This document shows positions 36,871 through 50,569 of a stretch of DNA of 64,000 nucleotides, in pieces. This stretch comes from Ehretia macrophylla. Lineage: Eukaryota; Streptophyta; Magnoliopsida; Boraginales; Ehretiaceae. How positions within the stretch are numbered: position 1 is the first letter of the stretch; every line of letters begins with the position of its first letter. The stretch spans positions 78,508,325-78,572,324 of the forward strand of contig CM075764.1 of the NCBI GenBank assembly GCA_037974665.1, in the 5' to 3' direction. The notes under the pieces were generated by a model. That model made no database searches. It saw only the letters and a list, made by a program, of their open reading frames with translations, and was not told the DNA's origin. The translations under genes and the position numbers were made by a program.

Positions 36871-37350
36871 TGTGAAGCCCCGAACATGACTCATATGTAT
36901 AATTATGTGTTTATGTGATTTTTCTTGTACAAACTATGTGTTTAATTAACTTTTATGTGAAATCAAATTTTTTTTTTTAAAAAAAAATGATAAATGAGCA
37001 TTCAAATTATTTCATCAAAGACTTTTTAGTAAAACTTACATTTAAAGAGTTTTCTATTAAATTGAGCCCGAACTAAAATTTTTATTATCTTATTTCCCAG
37101 ATTTTATATTTTTCTATTATTACTTAACTTATAATTAGCCTATGTTCATAAAAATTATATTAATTGCATATTTGTTGGGTGATTTACAAAAATGTTTTGA
37201 TATCACTTGAATAGTAAAAACTATATATTTTCTTTGGACTAGAAATAGTTTGTCTTGCATTTTATTAACTAAAACCAAGCCCAAAACCTATTTAAACCCA
37301 CAATCCAAACCCAATATCCAACCTATCAACCCATATAACTATCCTACACG

Positions 37351-37405
<55 letters not shown>

Positions 37406-39903
37406 AACAAAAATAATAAACACCAAAGAATGCTCAAAATAAGCTAAAAATGCCTAAAATAGCCAAATACCCTTATTATGGGAATAGTGCTTTTCTTGCA
37501 AATTTTTTTCTTTGGATCTCTTCAAGCTTGTTTAGGGTGTACTAATCCATCACAAAGCTTCATCCTTGCTTGCTCTACTTGGTTTTAGTGATGGATTTTT
37601 TTAAAAAAAATTGCATTTTATTTGCTATTATAGTTTATGTTCAAAATTGATATTGTTATTTATGATTGCTATTATTCATTTTGAAGCTTTATATCATGCC
37701 TCTAGGACTAGGAGAAGACACTTATATAGTTGTTTCATGTGTTTATGAAGTGTATGTATAAAATCAATTTTGCAAAGTCTTGAATTAACACTATTCATGC
37801 AGACCCATGAAATATTGCTTCAAACTTAATCTAACGCTAGATATATGTTGTTGGGTTGCTAAAACGGCCCCACGTTAAAGTTTATCGAATTTCGAGAACG
37901 TTGATTTTCATGGCCCTTTGTATGAGCACGTTAGAATTGATGCAAATAGAGCCTTTAAAACTAGTTTAATGCTCGGTTTAGGTGGCATAAATGTAGTATA
38001 AAATAGCTAGATGCTTTGATTAACTAAACCTTGATGAAAACTAGTTTTGGCTTGTTGAGCTTATAGGGGTTTTGTTGGACTTTATGTGAATTAGATAAGC
38101 TTGTTGCCTAGTTGGTTATTTGGATTACTTAATGACTATGTTTGACTATTACTTGAGTTATGAATTGGTTGCATGATTAGTTATTTGAAATTACTTGGTT
38201 ACTCTATTAGAAATAAGAATATTTTGCTTGAATTGCTATCTTGTTTTATTGCTTGTGAACTGTCTTGTATATGTTATCTTGCATGGCTTTAGGCTAATTT
38301 GAGTTGAATTTGACTAAAGGAGCTGATTTATAAAAAAAAAAAAGGGAAAATAATGGCTAGTAAGTGGTTTTCAATTGTTTACTTAAGAGTTTAAATGTGT
38401 TGCATAGAATGTTTAATCGTTTGATGAAATTTTATGAAATCGGTTTGCATAGTTACTTGTTTATATTCTTTTTTGCATTGGCCATAAATGACATCCATGA
38501 AATTATTTGTGGTAAGTAAGTGTTCTATGACATGTTAGAGTCTGAGCTTTTGAGTCGTCCAAGGTGTTTGTAAGTAAATGGACGTTAGTTCTTGCAGGTT
38601 TGGCTTTCTATAAGGTGAGGGACTTGCATTATATTTGCATTTCTAATTTTGGATAATGTCTTCGTGTATTACTCAGAACTTAAAGAATGCTGCATAAGTG
38701 ATCGCTTGAGTTATATATTATTGCCTTTTGATTGTAACTCATGTGCAAGGGCAACCTACTTTATTGTCCCTCATTTATGTGTTTATTGGCTTTTATTGTT
38801 ATATTGTTTTTTCGTTGCTTTTTATGGTTTCGTATTGATGGTTGCTCAACCTCATCGTCACGGCGGATGCGATGGCCTCGCTGGGTAGCATCGGGCTTGC
38901 CAGTATTGGTTGCCTTAGCTCCGTTTGCTATTCCTTTACTTGTTTGGTCCGTAGATCGCCAGGGGGTGTTGGGTCGTAGGTTTGGGTACATCCGGTGTAC
39001 CAATTGGTGTTTAGGATGCCGGCATATCGAGATCATGGTTCATGGTTCGTGAGTTCGTGGTTCGTGATTCAGAAGTTGGAGTGATAAGGCTTATCGTAGC
39101 GTATCCTTTCTAAATGTGTGGTATTTCATAGTTAATTGGCTTCTTTATTGTATATTTGCTATCTTCTGTGATTAACTGTTGCATCGCACGAAAATGTTTT
39201 TGAAAACCTTCCAGTTAACTGTCTCCCTCCCTCACTGAGTATACATATGTTGTATACTCACCCCTTCTTTCTAATCATCTCAGGTTGGGGTCCTTTAGAG
39301 ATTTAGAAGAAGAGGTTCAATTTGGTCAAATGCCTTGACTTATTGCTTACCGAGGTTGAATGGCTGGTGTGAAGAATGTGAGGTTGTCATGTATATGTTC
39401 AATTTTGAAACGTTTTGGTCTTGTTTGTATTTGTTTACTAGCTTGGAAGATTGTAATAGCTAATGTGTTGATGTATAGTTTGGATTGTAGCAGCATGTAA
39501 TAACTTTAACTTTGCTTTATTATCAATGTTGCATGCTTGTGTGGTCAGTGAAAGTTAGTTGATTGGTTGGACTTAAATTATAAGTAGGTTAAATTGATAA
39601 TATTAGAGTGATATGATAAGTAGTTCTAGAACACAGAAATTCAATTAGATTTGACCTTGCATGCTTGTATGTCTTCAATGTTGGGTTCCAAGACTCGGAT
39701 GGCCTTGAGGAATTGGTTGTATGTGAGGCTAGTGGTAGATAAGAATTACGAAGAAGGTTGGATTTTGGTTTTGAGGTTATAACTGCTTGTGCAGGTTTTG
39801 GATTGTCCTATAAACAGGGGAGACTCCGTCCGTTTTCCCTTAATTTTCGTGACCTAGGGTATTGGATGGGGGCTCCGGTTTCGTGAGGGATCAGGGTGTT
39901 ACA
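36871..39903 (+). mobile_element. Solo gypsy LTR (family D), 3033 bp
   Basis: It starts TGTGAAGCCCCG and ends GGGATCAGGGTGTTACA. It is flanked by AGAGT (36866-36870) and GGAGC (39904-39908), which look like one 5-bp target duplication aged by two transitions, since the copia motif CDNSGAVAQ is restored when it is removed. It contains an (AT)n tract, GGTTGCTCAACC (38840-38851) and the stem-loop at 39237-39259. The open frames inside it (37250-37447, 38649-39052) are LTR sequence. Confidence 0.9.
37355..37402. repeat. (AT)n microsatellite in a solo LTR
   Basis: Perfect alternating AT run of about 48 bp. Confidence 0.95.
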
Positions 39904-40161
39904 GGAGCAGTAGCACAAAGCAAAAAGCTAAGGAATCATAGGAAAGGCCAACATATTGAGAGAAATATCACTTAATTTGGGAATTCATCCAAAGAGAAGA
40001 CATAGTGTTAGATAAGATAGCCTTTGTGAATAGCTTAGCAGATCCTTTTATTAAGACTCTAACCAATTAAGTCTATTCTATACATGTAAAGTCCATGGGA
40101 GTTAAGTTGTTAGGTAGAAGTTACTAGTATAGCCTAGTGCTCTTTCGTGCAAGTGGGAGTC
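39904..40161 (+). pseudogene. Copia RNase H end, piece 4, with polypurine tract
   Basis: This encodes GAVAQSKKLRNHRK and 'HIERN', then, with frame breaks, the usual 'LADPFTKTL' end of copia pol (about 40035-40060). The polypurine tract AAGTGGGAG (40151-40159) lies just before the LTR. Confidence 0.88.
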
Positions 40162-42008
40162 TGCTGGGATTAGTGTATGCCTAAATGACCACTAGTACAT
40201 TGTCATCATTGTATCTGGATATTTGTATAATTGATTAATTTCATCTTACTTTTATGAGTATATTTCTCTCTTATGTGGTTGATTTATATATATATATATA
40301 TATATATATTGAAGGTCTTTGCTTCAAGTGTTGACTTGGGTACATAGTGGTTATGTATAGAAGGTCCAAGTCATAGTTACTTTTTAAGCATAAATGTTGT
40401 CCATAACTAAGTAGTAAAGCTGGACACTACTATGATAAAAGTTATTGTGAGTAAGTTCCTTTTATAGTAGGGTGGTCTGGCTTGATCATGGATAGAGTTC
40501 CAGACTTATTTCACTTATGCATGTGGTATGCATTAGACGAGCCATTGTAGGTGTGATCTCTAACAAGTACTATCAAAGAAAAAGATTACCTATGCTTACT
40601 AGCTACTAAGTAGACCTATGCTCTTAATCTTGAGTATATGTGGATGAACTGACGAAATCAAGTTCTTACACTTTGAGTCACTATAGGTGAGATCTTGTAT
40701 GTGTCAATAGCTCTTTGATTTGGGGTGTCTGGACTTGGTTAGAATGAACATGCATATGTAATAAGGAATCTATATAATAATAACTCCCTTAGAATGATTC
40801 AGGTCTATGCATAGTAATATAGTTTGGGTGCTGTATTGGTTGTTATACTTGTGGGTCGCTCCCGTGGTCAAGTTGATAACTTTCAGAGGATGGATGGATT
40901 ATGGATTCGAGGTTCTAAAGAGAAAAATGTAGTCAAAATGTGATAGGAAAAGCTGTAGACCTATTTTGGCTAAGAGTGAATATAGAAGGGCAATATGATA
41001 ATTATCACTTAGTTGGTCTAAAAACTGAGTGTCATACTTTGTGTGGCATACTCATGTATACACATTAATTATCCTGTAATGCAGCCATAGTCTTTTAGTA
41101 GAATAGACTAAGGTTAAAGTGACAGAATGTTGCTAGAAAACTAGCAAGGGCATTTTGGTCATTTTTAGTGGAAGGGTAATTATGTCTTTGGTTCTCCTTC
41201 TAGCCAATTACCTTCTAAGTGTCATTACTAAACTTGGGTGTTGGTAAATATGAGAGAAGATAAGTCCAATGGCAACTAAAAGTCTAGAGTAGACTTTTCA
41301 TTCTTGGAAGGAGTTTCTATTCTTGACAATTGACTAAATTTTGGACATAGACTGCATAATAATTAATTTGATTAAACTTGAGGTTGAACCATGACTTGAA
41401 TTAGTTGGAGAAGGGCCCTAGGTGCCTAGCCCATGTATGGGACGCCGAGTCCAGGTGGAAGATTTTTTCCTCTATTAAACTGGAATATGATAATTCAAAG
41501 TCCTAAACTCTTTATGACTTAGAAACTAATTCACGCAGAACTACATTGCCTAGTTTTTCCTATATAAACGCCTCTACCCCAAACTTTACAATCGCACTAT
41601 CTCTTCAATAGATCTCTCTCTCTCTTTCTCTTTCACGTGTAAGCCTCTCTTAGAGGAAACACGAAATACTCTTCTTTTAGTTTAGTTTTGCAAGATCTAG
41701 TCCTACAACTTAATCAACACTTTAGCTAGGAGTTGGCATAGGAGGGAATATCAAAGTTGGCGAGGGGAAAGTAGCTTTAGATGTATAGATCTCTTCCTCA
41801 AAGGTGAAGTTTTTCGAGTTTCTTTATCACATATTAACAGGTATTCCAAAGAACTATTGCTTTAGATTAAATTATGAACTCATTGAATGTTCAATTAGCT
41901 ATTTCATGTGTCATTTGTTTTAAATATCCATGCATGAATTTTTGGTCTTATTCAGTCCTTAATTAGTTTAGGATTGATTTATTTCTTGCGTTATAATATT
42001 TTTCTTCA
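40162..42008 (+). mobile_element. Ty1/copia LTR, complete, 1847 bp (family C)
   Basis: It starts TGCTGGGATTAG after a polypurine tract and ends in TTCTTCA. A primer-binding site (tggtattagaggc) follows at 42010. The promoter has a TATA box tatataaa (41561-41568), followed by a CT-rich leader (41610-41635). Having a polypurine tract on the left and a primer-binding site on the right means the LTR joins two copies of the element in tandem, or results from recombination. It contains an (AT)n tract at 40285-40309. Confidence 0.85.
41561..41568 (+). promoter_or_regulatory. TATA box of the copia LTR
   Basis: tatataaa sits about 450 bp before the LTR end and directly before a CT-rich transcribed leader, the usual layout of plant copia LTR promoters. 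Confidence 0.6.
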
Positions 42009-43689
42009 GTGGTATTAGAGGCACATTGAATTAAACTATGACATAGTTAACTAGTTTAATTGAATTCATTAGAACCTGAGAAACTAGGTACCTTCTCAAT
42101 TAGAACACTAAAAAAATTTAGATTTATTTATATGCTAATTGTTGTATGAAAATAAGTGTTGTAATTAATTTTCTATGAATATTAGATTAATTCTTGATAA
42201 TTATATTGTTTGAGGTTTTAATTAGAATTATACTTTGATTAAATTGCTTAGCTATTAGTAGTTTAAAAGGTTGTAACTGATAGAATTTAAAGCACTTTAA
42301 ATTCCCTAGAAAATATTTAGGAATTTATGGAACTAATTTTTCCTGATAAAGTTCGTGTTAAAAATTCGTGTGTTAATAAAATTTCATAATTATGTGAAAT
42401 TAATTTGGATGATTGGATTGGGTTAGAAGACTATCAAAATCAACTCATAGAGGTCATAATCCTAGATGGCATGATAAATTTTATATATATATATATATAT
42501 ATAGCACGGTCAACACGTGGTCAAAAGGGCAGTCAAACATTTTTATTTTATTTTTCGCATAGTATTTTGTGAAGCTAATTTTATTAGATAAATCATTGTG
42601 GTACAATGTATGAATATTATTTCTTAGGGATTTATCAAGAATTAATACTTTATTACACGCTAGAGATTTATTTTGCTAATTATGTGCATTTATATAATTA
42701 ATTTTATATCTATATAATTATGAAAAATTGTCTAGTATTAAGAATACCTTATAGGATTAAAATAGGCAATCCTATGTAGATATTAAGCCCTAGATAGTCA
42801 AGTCCACAATTAATCTAAATTTAATCTAGTTTTTAGGAGAAACCAAAATTAAACCAATTAGGAAAAATTTGTATTTTCTAGAAATTTGATATTTTTAAGA
42901 ATATTTTTTATTCTGTAAATGAAATATGAGAATATTATATTTTAAATATCACATTTTTTAAAATTTTATAAAATTTTGTGAACTAAATGCCCTAGAAAAA
43001 AAAGTAAAAAGAGCATAAAACTCGAAATTTGGCAATGGAGTATCGAAGAGATGTACAATCTCATTACTTCAGTTAAGATTACTATATTATTTTGTTTTTG
43101 TCGGTAGTTAAGATTAATATATTACCTAACATGCACGGGCACAAATAAAAAATGGTTGAAATTTTATAATGAATTAGACCAATTCTACAACATAGTGTGG
43201 ATCAAATGAGATTCCACTAGTGGATAACCAAATTACATTAATGGTGGTGAAACCTAAGCAGCTAGCTTTTTAGCGCCTTGACTTCCTACACATTCCAATA
43301 CTCTCCCTGTTTAATGCCTCATTTCTCTGCTTGTGTTGGCGCGTGAAGAACACCCTTGCATCGAGAAGTGAAGGAGTGGGAGCTATATTCATTACACTAC
43401 TCGAAACCCAACAAAAACCGTGCCAAATCTCAATTATTCTTAAGACAAGTTCTACTTAATAAAATAACGAAATTCAAAATTGTTGTGATGAATGAATCCG
43501 TTGATAACCGTATTTGATCCAACGACAGTGGGCATTTTAATGAAATAATTTTAACAGTTTACGAGTTGTAAATCCACTACCTGCTCCCAACGCCACTTAT
43601 TACTTTGCACAAGAAGAAAAAAAGAAGAAATTGATTTGATAAAGCAAAAGCAAATCTCATTTCCATTCTCTCACTCTCAACAGTAGCAT
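42009..43689. other. Copia leader remnant and intergenic DNA
   Basis: A primer-binding site (tggtattagaggc, 42010-42022) and AT-rich sequence follow the copia LTR, probably an untranslated leader that fades after a few hundred bases. A (TA)n tract lies at 42482-42502. From about 43100 the DNA becomes ordinary intergenic sequence, and the last 300 bp are the likely promoter and 5' UTR of the gene at 43690. No clear TATA box is seen there. No gag frame is open. Confidence 0.45.
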
Positions 43690-45234
43690 ATGAAGAAGAT
43701 GTGGTGCAGAATGATAGAGGGTAAGAGAAGTAAGAAGGCGGGTAGTGTACCGGTGTACCTCAACGTATACGATCTAACCCCTATGAACGGTTACGCTTAC
43801 TGGCTTGGCCTCGGTGTCTACCACTCCGGCGTCCAGGGTTTGCCTATTTTCTCTTCTTTTTTTTTTTACTACTGTATTTGTCTCTCTGTATGTGTGCACG
43901 TATGATCTAAAGGTCACGGGATCGAATTGTGAGATAGACACAAAGTGGGTGTGACCCGATTTTACATGGCGTGTAAGCAGGGTTTTTCGCGTACCGGCCG
44001 TCCTTTTAATTTTTTTGTTAAAATTTGTGTCGTTATTTGCCATAAGAGCAAAGTTAATTGCAGTTAAACAAGTTTGAAACTGATCACCATATTTTAGTAT
44101 ACTAATACTAATACTAATAATAATAATAATATTAATGTCACTGGAAAAGAGAAATGGCCAAAACTACATTTGTTTTTATTTTTATTTTTTGGTGAATTTT
44201 GCATTATGACTCCTTATTCTGGGGGATTTTCTTGGCCTAGAACTATTTAAATTGTTACAGTGCGTGAAATATTGAAGTTATCATGTTTCTTATCAAGAAT
44301 TCGGAATTAGCCGGAAAAGAGTTTGGAATTAGCTGAAAATTGAGCACCACACCCCCTATATATGAACACTAATTAGGTTTTGTTCACAAGAAGAGTTAAG
44401 TTTTTGCTACAAGTTCTCACTGACCAAGACTAGGAAGAAGAATGCAAAGCGAAATACATCCCCTTCGAGGTCTCTTCAACCCTTTTTGAGATAAGAGATG
44501 TTTATCCCACACCAGGAATTGATCACCGTACTCCACGACAATTAAGAAGAGCCTCACCCATGTGAAGTTGTTTATTTATCGGCTTATCGTATTGTTCATT
44601 TCCATTGGTTGGTGGCTTGAAATGGCTGGTTACGCGGTGCGTGGGGGTTGGATGAATGTGCATATATATGTGATGTTACTGGAGAAAATAGCACCAAGAA
44701 ATATCGTAGCCGTGATGTATTTTACCAGATCTTTCAACATGATGACTATGTCATGGAATGTGTGAGGGATCGTAGGTGGATGAAAAATGATGAGATTGGT
44801 CTGTTTTGAGATCCCTATTCATCAGCTATTCAGTTCAAATTACTTCACCGAGCTACTTGAAATAAAACTATGCCTTCTCTGTATATGTCGTGGGGGCTTT
44901 TATACATTTGGCAGGCAATAGAATTTGTTTTTACTTTGTTTTCTGGATTCCTCTTTTTTGTGAGATTTCTTCCATAGATGAGGATCAGATGGTGACTACA
45001 AAACCCTACATGTTTTGTCTAGTTTCAAATGAGATTGATGATATTCTAGACTTCACTAGAATATAGATTTCATGCAGCTGTTACGTGTTTGAACTTGATA
45101 TAATTGCTGGTTTGGGAGCTTTCATGACAATTTCAGAGAGAATTATAAAAGAATGAAAATGCAGAACATTGCTCTACTAAACTAGTTTAATATATTTTAC
45201 CTTGTTTGCTTATTGGAGTTGCTGTTTACCAAAG

Positions 45235-45271
<37 letters not shown>

Positions 45272-46760
45272 CTTTAAGCAAAATGATAACTTGAGCTTGG
45301 AACCTATGGAATTTCCTTTCTGTTTATTGCTGTAGTTCATGGCATAGAATACGCTTTTGGCGCACATGAGCATTCAACAACTGGTATCTTTGAAATAGAA
45401 CCCAAGCAATGCCCTGGATTTACATTCAGAAAATCAATCTTGATTGGGAAAACAGATATGGATCCAAAAGAGGTCCGTGCATTCATGGAGAAATTAGCAG
45501 AGGAGTATTCCGGTAACAGTTACAATCTCATCACCAAGAACTGCAACCACTTCTGCAATGATGCCTGTCTGCGATTGACAGGAAAACCAATTCCTAAGTG
45601 GGTGAATAGACTTGCTCGACTTGGTAATAACTTGCTCCCAAACCACCCATCTGCATTCCTATATTTTCTTGTTTATCTTCAATTCTAACCTACAGTTCTA
45701 ATGCCATAAGACGAAACTGGTTCTTGCATCATTCAAGCTCACATTCTTCTGTTTTAGTTTTAGTGCCATTTATGATCTTCTGGTTTCCCTTTTGTGCTTT
45801 GATAACTTTTAGCATTGAAAGCATAAGTTTGAATTACTACGTTTTCAATTTTAGGATTTCTTAGCCATGTGTTTGTGCAATTGAATCCAAAAAATCATAC
45901 TTTGCTTTGTTAGTAGTTTTAGATGTTATCTATAATTGCGCCTGTGTGGTAGTGTCTGAGAAGACACTATTGCTTTGGCATAATTTTTTTTCTTTAATTC
46001 TTGTCTGTTCGTTGGGTTTTGTTTTGTAATGCTTTTAGTTGGGGTTGCCAGAAGAGAGTATAGAATTTCTTGGTTCCTATGCAATCTTTTCTTCGATTCC
46101 TACTAAACAAAATGCTGTAAATATTATGGTTGAGCAAGGCATTTGCATCTATTAAAAGTTTCTTGCAACAACCATTATCTCACCTAATAATTGGTGTACC
46201 ATAAAATCTTTAGCCCACTAGTAGTATAATGTTATCTCTATTTGTCTAGTTGGGGTATGGTACATAACCATGCAAAACATGAACCCGTATAATGCTGTTT
46301 GTTGTGATCCATGGGCAGAAAATATATTGGCTTGTTGGTGAAAATAAACTAGAAGTGTGAGTTTGAAGTTAAAAGTGTTGAAACTCTTATGGTTCCAAGT
46401 ATTTAGAAGTATCTATATAACATTTAATCAACATGCTTATTATGTATAGCTCTATTGTTGCATAATTGATTCTTTCTGCAATTCCTGAAGCAATTTTGTT
46501 TTCCTAATACTTCTGAAGGTCTTCTTTGTAATTGCGTTCTACCGGCGGGATTGAATGAGACAAAAGTCCGGCACATTAGGGCACAAGATCAGGCTTATGA
46601 GAAGAAAAATCTAAGAAGCCGATCAAGTAGGTTTGTATCTTCAACTGATCCACATCAATTGTCATCTCGCTCTTCAGGTTTGTCAACAAGAACCAGTAAA
46701 CCAAGAAGTCATCGACCTCCTTCTTTGTCTTTAGTTCTTTCAAACTCACAGCAGCATTGA
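43690..46760 (+). CDS. deSI-like PPPDE-domain cysteine isopeptidase (3 exons)
   Basis: Exons 43690-43837, 45336-45623 and 46519-46760 join in phase to 225 aa. Both introns are GT-AG (1498 and 895 bp). Residues ~20-146 form the PPPDE papain-like fold (VYLNVYDLTP, HGIEYAFGAHEH, PKQCPGFTFRKSI, KNCNHFCND). The likely catalytic pair is His45 (VYHSGVQ) and Cys119 (TKNCNHF), matching the His/Cys pair of animal DeSI-1. Family members remove SUMO or ubiquitin from proteins; no substrate can be inferred here. The C-terminal 65 residues are Ser/Arg-rich and probably disordered. There is no signal peptide or membrane segment. The start ATG precedes a short basic N-terminus; a second Met (residue 4 or 8) could also serve. 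Intron 1 contains an (AT)n tract and intergenic-like sequence. The gene converges with the MICU gene downstream. Confidence 0.95.
45237..45268. repeat. (AT)n microsatellite in intron 1
   Basis: Perfect AT run about 70 bp upstream of the exon 2 acceptor at 45335. Length variation could affect splicing, but nothing in the sequence shows that it does. Confidence 0.95.
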
Positions 46761-49700
46761 AACTTGAATGACGACTTTTTCTTTTGGCAATTTTAAAGGT
46801 ATTTATGTAATTAAAATGAGGAGATATAATGAGATGGCTAAATATTTCCTTTTTTTAACCTTTTTCCCGCTAATCATTTTTTTATTTTTTTTCCAATTCC
46901 AAAAGTGACTGCTCAGGATAAGTTTGCCATGTTTATGCTCATTGTAAAGTATGGATTCACTTCCATGTGTTGATTATTAGAAGATGAACATCATAAGTTA
47001 AGATTGAGAAATTAGGATTCTGATGACTATCCACCCTTAACCAACACGAGGGGTTATAATGCTTTTTTTTTTTCCTCCGGGCACTTGGAAGTTAGAAATT
47101 CTTGTAGCTAATGAGCCAAAAGATGTGATCTTGATGTGCTAACTAATTAAGATATAGATGTGTACATCTTTGTGTACATATAAAAGACTCGTATGTGTTT
47201 CAGGATTGATCCACTATCTTAATATGGTTGCCAAAGTACAGACTTGTAGGATTGAAATAATTGGTGACTTTTATGGTTTGGAAGGAAATGGGTCGATATG
47301 TCTCTTGCCCAAGAAGTTCCTCCGATAGAGACGACATTTTTACGTGCTCTTAGGGACTATGTACTAAATTAAATCAAACTAAGTTTTATTCTACTATTTG
47401 GAGTTGATACAAGGATATGATCATATCATTTATTCCTGTTGATATTCATATTCTATGTTAGTTTTATATACTCTCGTTTGAGTATTTTTTTTCAACTTAT
47501 TTTAGGTCTTTTTTTACTCTTTTTACGATGCACTATCTCATTACATTGGTAGTTTCTAAGTGCTTTTTTTCTGAACCTCCCCTCTACCCACCACCCCCCA
47601 ACCCCCAACCCCCAACCCCACAATATTACTTTGATTAAGATTTGCCACGGGTGTCTTTTATATCTTGCTACTTTATGATTCATTTGGAAACGTGGAAACT
47701 TGGAAAAGAAACGGTTCCATTTGTTTCCAGTAAAATATTTTCCGATAAAAAAATTTTTAGTTAAAGAGATGAAAACATTTTTACTCATTCCAGCCGACCC
47801 CACCCTACCCCCACCAGAAAATACGCTGTGTGTACTTTTAAAAAAAAAAAAAAAAATCTTTTATTAGTTTTTTTTTTCTATTGACATCTAAATACTAAAA
47901 AATATTCTAATTTTTAAAAAAATAATTTTTCATAAACACTATTCTTAACTAATATCAGTGCCCTCCTGGGTGGCAACACATGCAATTAAAGTCTATCCTT
48001 TTCCTTACTCCGGACCCACGGAGGCACTTAAAATTATAGCTTAATTGAAGAATCATTGGATCTAAAAATTTATTTTTGGAATAAATAAATTTTATAAAAT
48101 TTATTTGCAAATATAATTTTTTTGTGTTTAGAAGTACATTTTTACAAAATTAGAAATTCAAGATTTATAAATTTTGGATTTATTCAAGTTTTATTCAAAT
48201 TCTTGTTCAATAGGTGAAATTTGTAATTTTAAATCACTAAATTAGTTACTGATCTTTTAAGGATTAAATTGTCTTCCAAGTTTTCTTTTCTGATTTACTA
48301 CCTTTATTCTTTCACTCTCATTTCGTATGTAATTAGTATTTCTTATTCTTATTGCGTCTTCATGACAATTTTTTTTTCTTCATATCTCTTAATCCAAACT
48401 TCTTTATGTCAAATTATAAGTCTAAATCATAAGTTATTTATTTGTTCATCATTATTTTTAGATAGTCTTAACATACTTAATATCTAAAATTATAAATTAT
48501 TTATTCGTGTTATCTATTTATCAATACTAGTTAATTAAATTTAAATTTAAAATTACTTAGTGCTATTGATGGAATACATATTGGTGCCAAAGTTTCAAAA
48601 ACAGCACTCCAATATATAAGGATAGAAGAGGGATACCTATAATAAATATATTGATAAATCATAAAATTGACTTAGTACTATTTTACAGTTTCAAATAAGA
48701 AAATTTATTTGTAAATATAAATCGTAATGGCATTTATTTATAAATCAAATGTGTTTCCAAACACATCGTTAATGGAAGTTAATTTGATTTTTAGTACTAA
48801 AACAATACATATTTCAATTTTCTTTTTAGGCGTAAATAACGTATAATTTTATTTTATTTTATTTTTTTAAAAAGTCACCACTAACACAATAGTGTATCCG
48901 TTCCTAGTCGTTGACAGCTTATTATTGGGAGCTTTTGGACAATTTTAGATCTCATAATATAGCATACACTGTGAGGTGTAATTATTCTTGGTGTGTGTCC
49001 GGGTTGGCGATTAAGATGGCCCATCTCATGGCATGCTTAAGGAGGCATTATTGCACATCAACAAGAAGGTCAAACTATTTGTAGACAGGCCCAGTGAGGT
49101 GACAGGCGAGCACATTCTATCTCTATTCTAAATCAGCCGAAGCCATTTGCTGCTTGTCAAATCCTTCGACATTTGTTTTGAACCAAAAAAAGTTGTTTTC
49201 ATCAATTCAATAGTGATAAACTGTTAAAATTATTTTATTATTATTGTATTATCAATTTATTACTTTGATTTTGTTCATTATATAATAATATTATGAGTAG
49301 ATCAGTTTATAGAGGCAAAAATGAATTTCTCAGTAGAATAATACTACTTTTTAAAAGAAAATATTTGGCTTGTTTGTCAAATGTCGAACGTTAATAGTTT
49401 TGCCGAGCATTTCGTTATGATCTCAATAAGATATATTTGACAAATATCTTTAAACCTGACAAAATTCTTTGAAATTTTTTAGGATATAATACATTACCAA
49501 TATCAAATCATGTCCCATAAAGTAACGTAATATTAACTCTTTCGGAGGCTTTAGTAATTAGATTGTAAAATCAAAAATAGTAAATACATTAGTTTGAGCT
49601 AATGTCAAATTAATAAAATATGTTTTTTTTTTATCGCAGACTATAGCTAGTCCAGCTGCACTGTGCTAAGCATATATCTACACCATTCGGCATGAAATCT

Positions 49701-50569
49701 AATAATGTAAAAATAAAATTTATGTGTTTCATCTGAAAGAATGAAAATACAGACACATAAAAAGAAAAAGGAGTTAAATGGAGTAAAAAAAACTCTAGTC
49801 ATCTATAGAGCGAACTATCCTGTTTGGCAATTGACAAACAATTCCAGAAATGAGATTCAGAAACTCTTAGTGCACTAGGAATGTGAGAAAATGAGTAAAT
49901 TTTGTTTCTCCTTGCATTGGGACGGACTTGCTACAAAGGGAAAAAAACAAAAAGAGAAACAAGAACTGGGCAAAAATTGCCCAAACCAGAGCTGAAAAAC
50001 ATCACCAGCCCGCTTACTTGCTCTTATAGAAAGAGAAATAGCAGAATAATACTTAAAAGGTGACACAAGAGTACAAAGAAAATCAACGCTTGATCTAGTT
50101 ATTAGAAGAACGTATGGAGAACAATTTTCTTAAAATTCTGCCAAACTGCCCATATATGAGGTTGAATTAGTGTTGGTGGAGATCAGACGGGAAAGCTCAC
50201 AAGCCACCACTTCGAACACCAGCATTAAGCCCAAAGGAAAGAGAAGTTCATAGCTAATAGTTGAAAGTTCTACACTTGTGTACACAGAAGGTTGAGCAGT
50301 CTCTTACAAGTTAAATACGAAAGTCGAAAGGCAAAAGAACTACAGCATCTGGCCAACGTGTCTGTGAAAGCAGTCGGCCACGATAAGATGCAAGTCATCT
50401 TCATACTCCCTGTCATAGCAGCTGAATGTTAGACCCTAGAAAATGATTCCAGTTGTCACAGAAGTCCCAGGATAGCACGATCTCATTCCCAATATCAACG
50501 TATGATTGGGTAAACATGGTTATGAAATGTATCACTGTGTGAACATCATCAACATCAGCGATAGGTTGA
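46761..50569. other. Intergenic DNA between two convergent genes
   Basis: No gene is seen. The stretch includes the 3' UTR regions of both genes, a C-rich tract (47594-47619), and AT-rich sequence. At 48060-48135 and 48690-48765, stretches rich in 'aaatttatttgcaaatata' words are roughly inverted copies, possibly the ends of a MITE-like element. This reading is tentative. Short frames here (47492-47803 minus, 48269-48487) have no recognisable content. Confidence 0.5.
47594..47619 (-). repeat. G-quadruplex-forming tract
   Basis: The plus strand holds cccccaa repeated about three times with a C6 run; the minus strand therefore has four runs of 4-6 G separated by TT. This fits a G-quadruplex motif. 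It lies 0.8 kb after the deSI-like stop codon. Confidence 0.7.

Noticed and set aside
1-42008. The two copia LTRs (1-1620 and 40162-42008) as the two ends of one element
   Set aside because: They differ too much (about a quarter of positions by eye), and the left one is followed by CACTA sequence, not by a primer site.
44562-44765. 67-codon open frame in intron 1 of the deSI-like gene
   Set aside because: No recognisable motif; it lies between well-supported splice sites.
47492-47803. 103-codon minus-strand frame with Gly/Trp run
   Set aside because: The Gly/Trp run is the translation of the G-rich tract; no family features.
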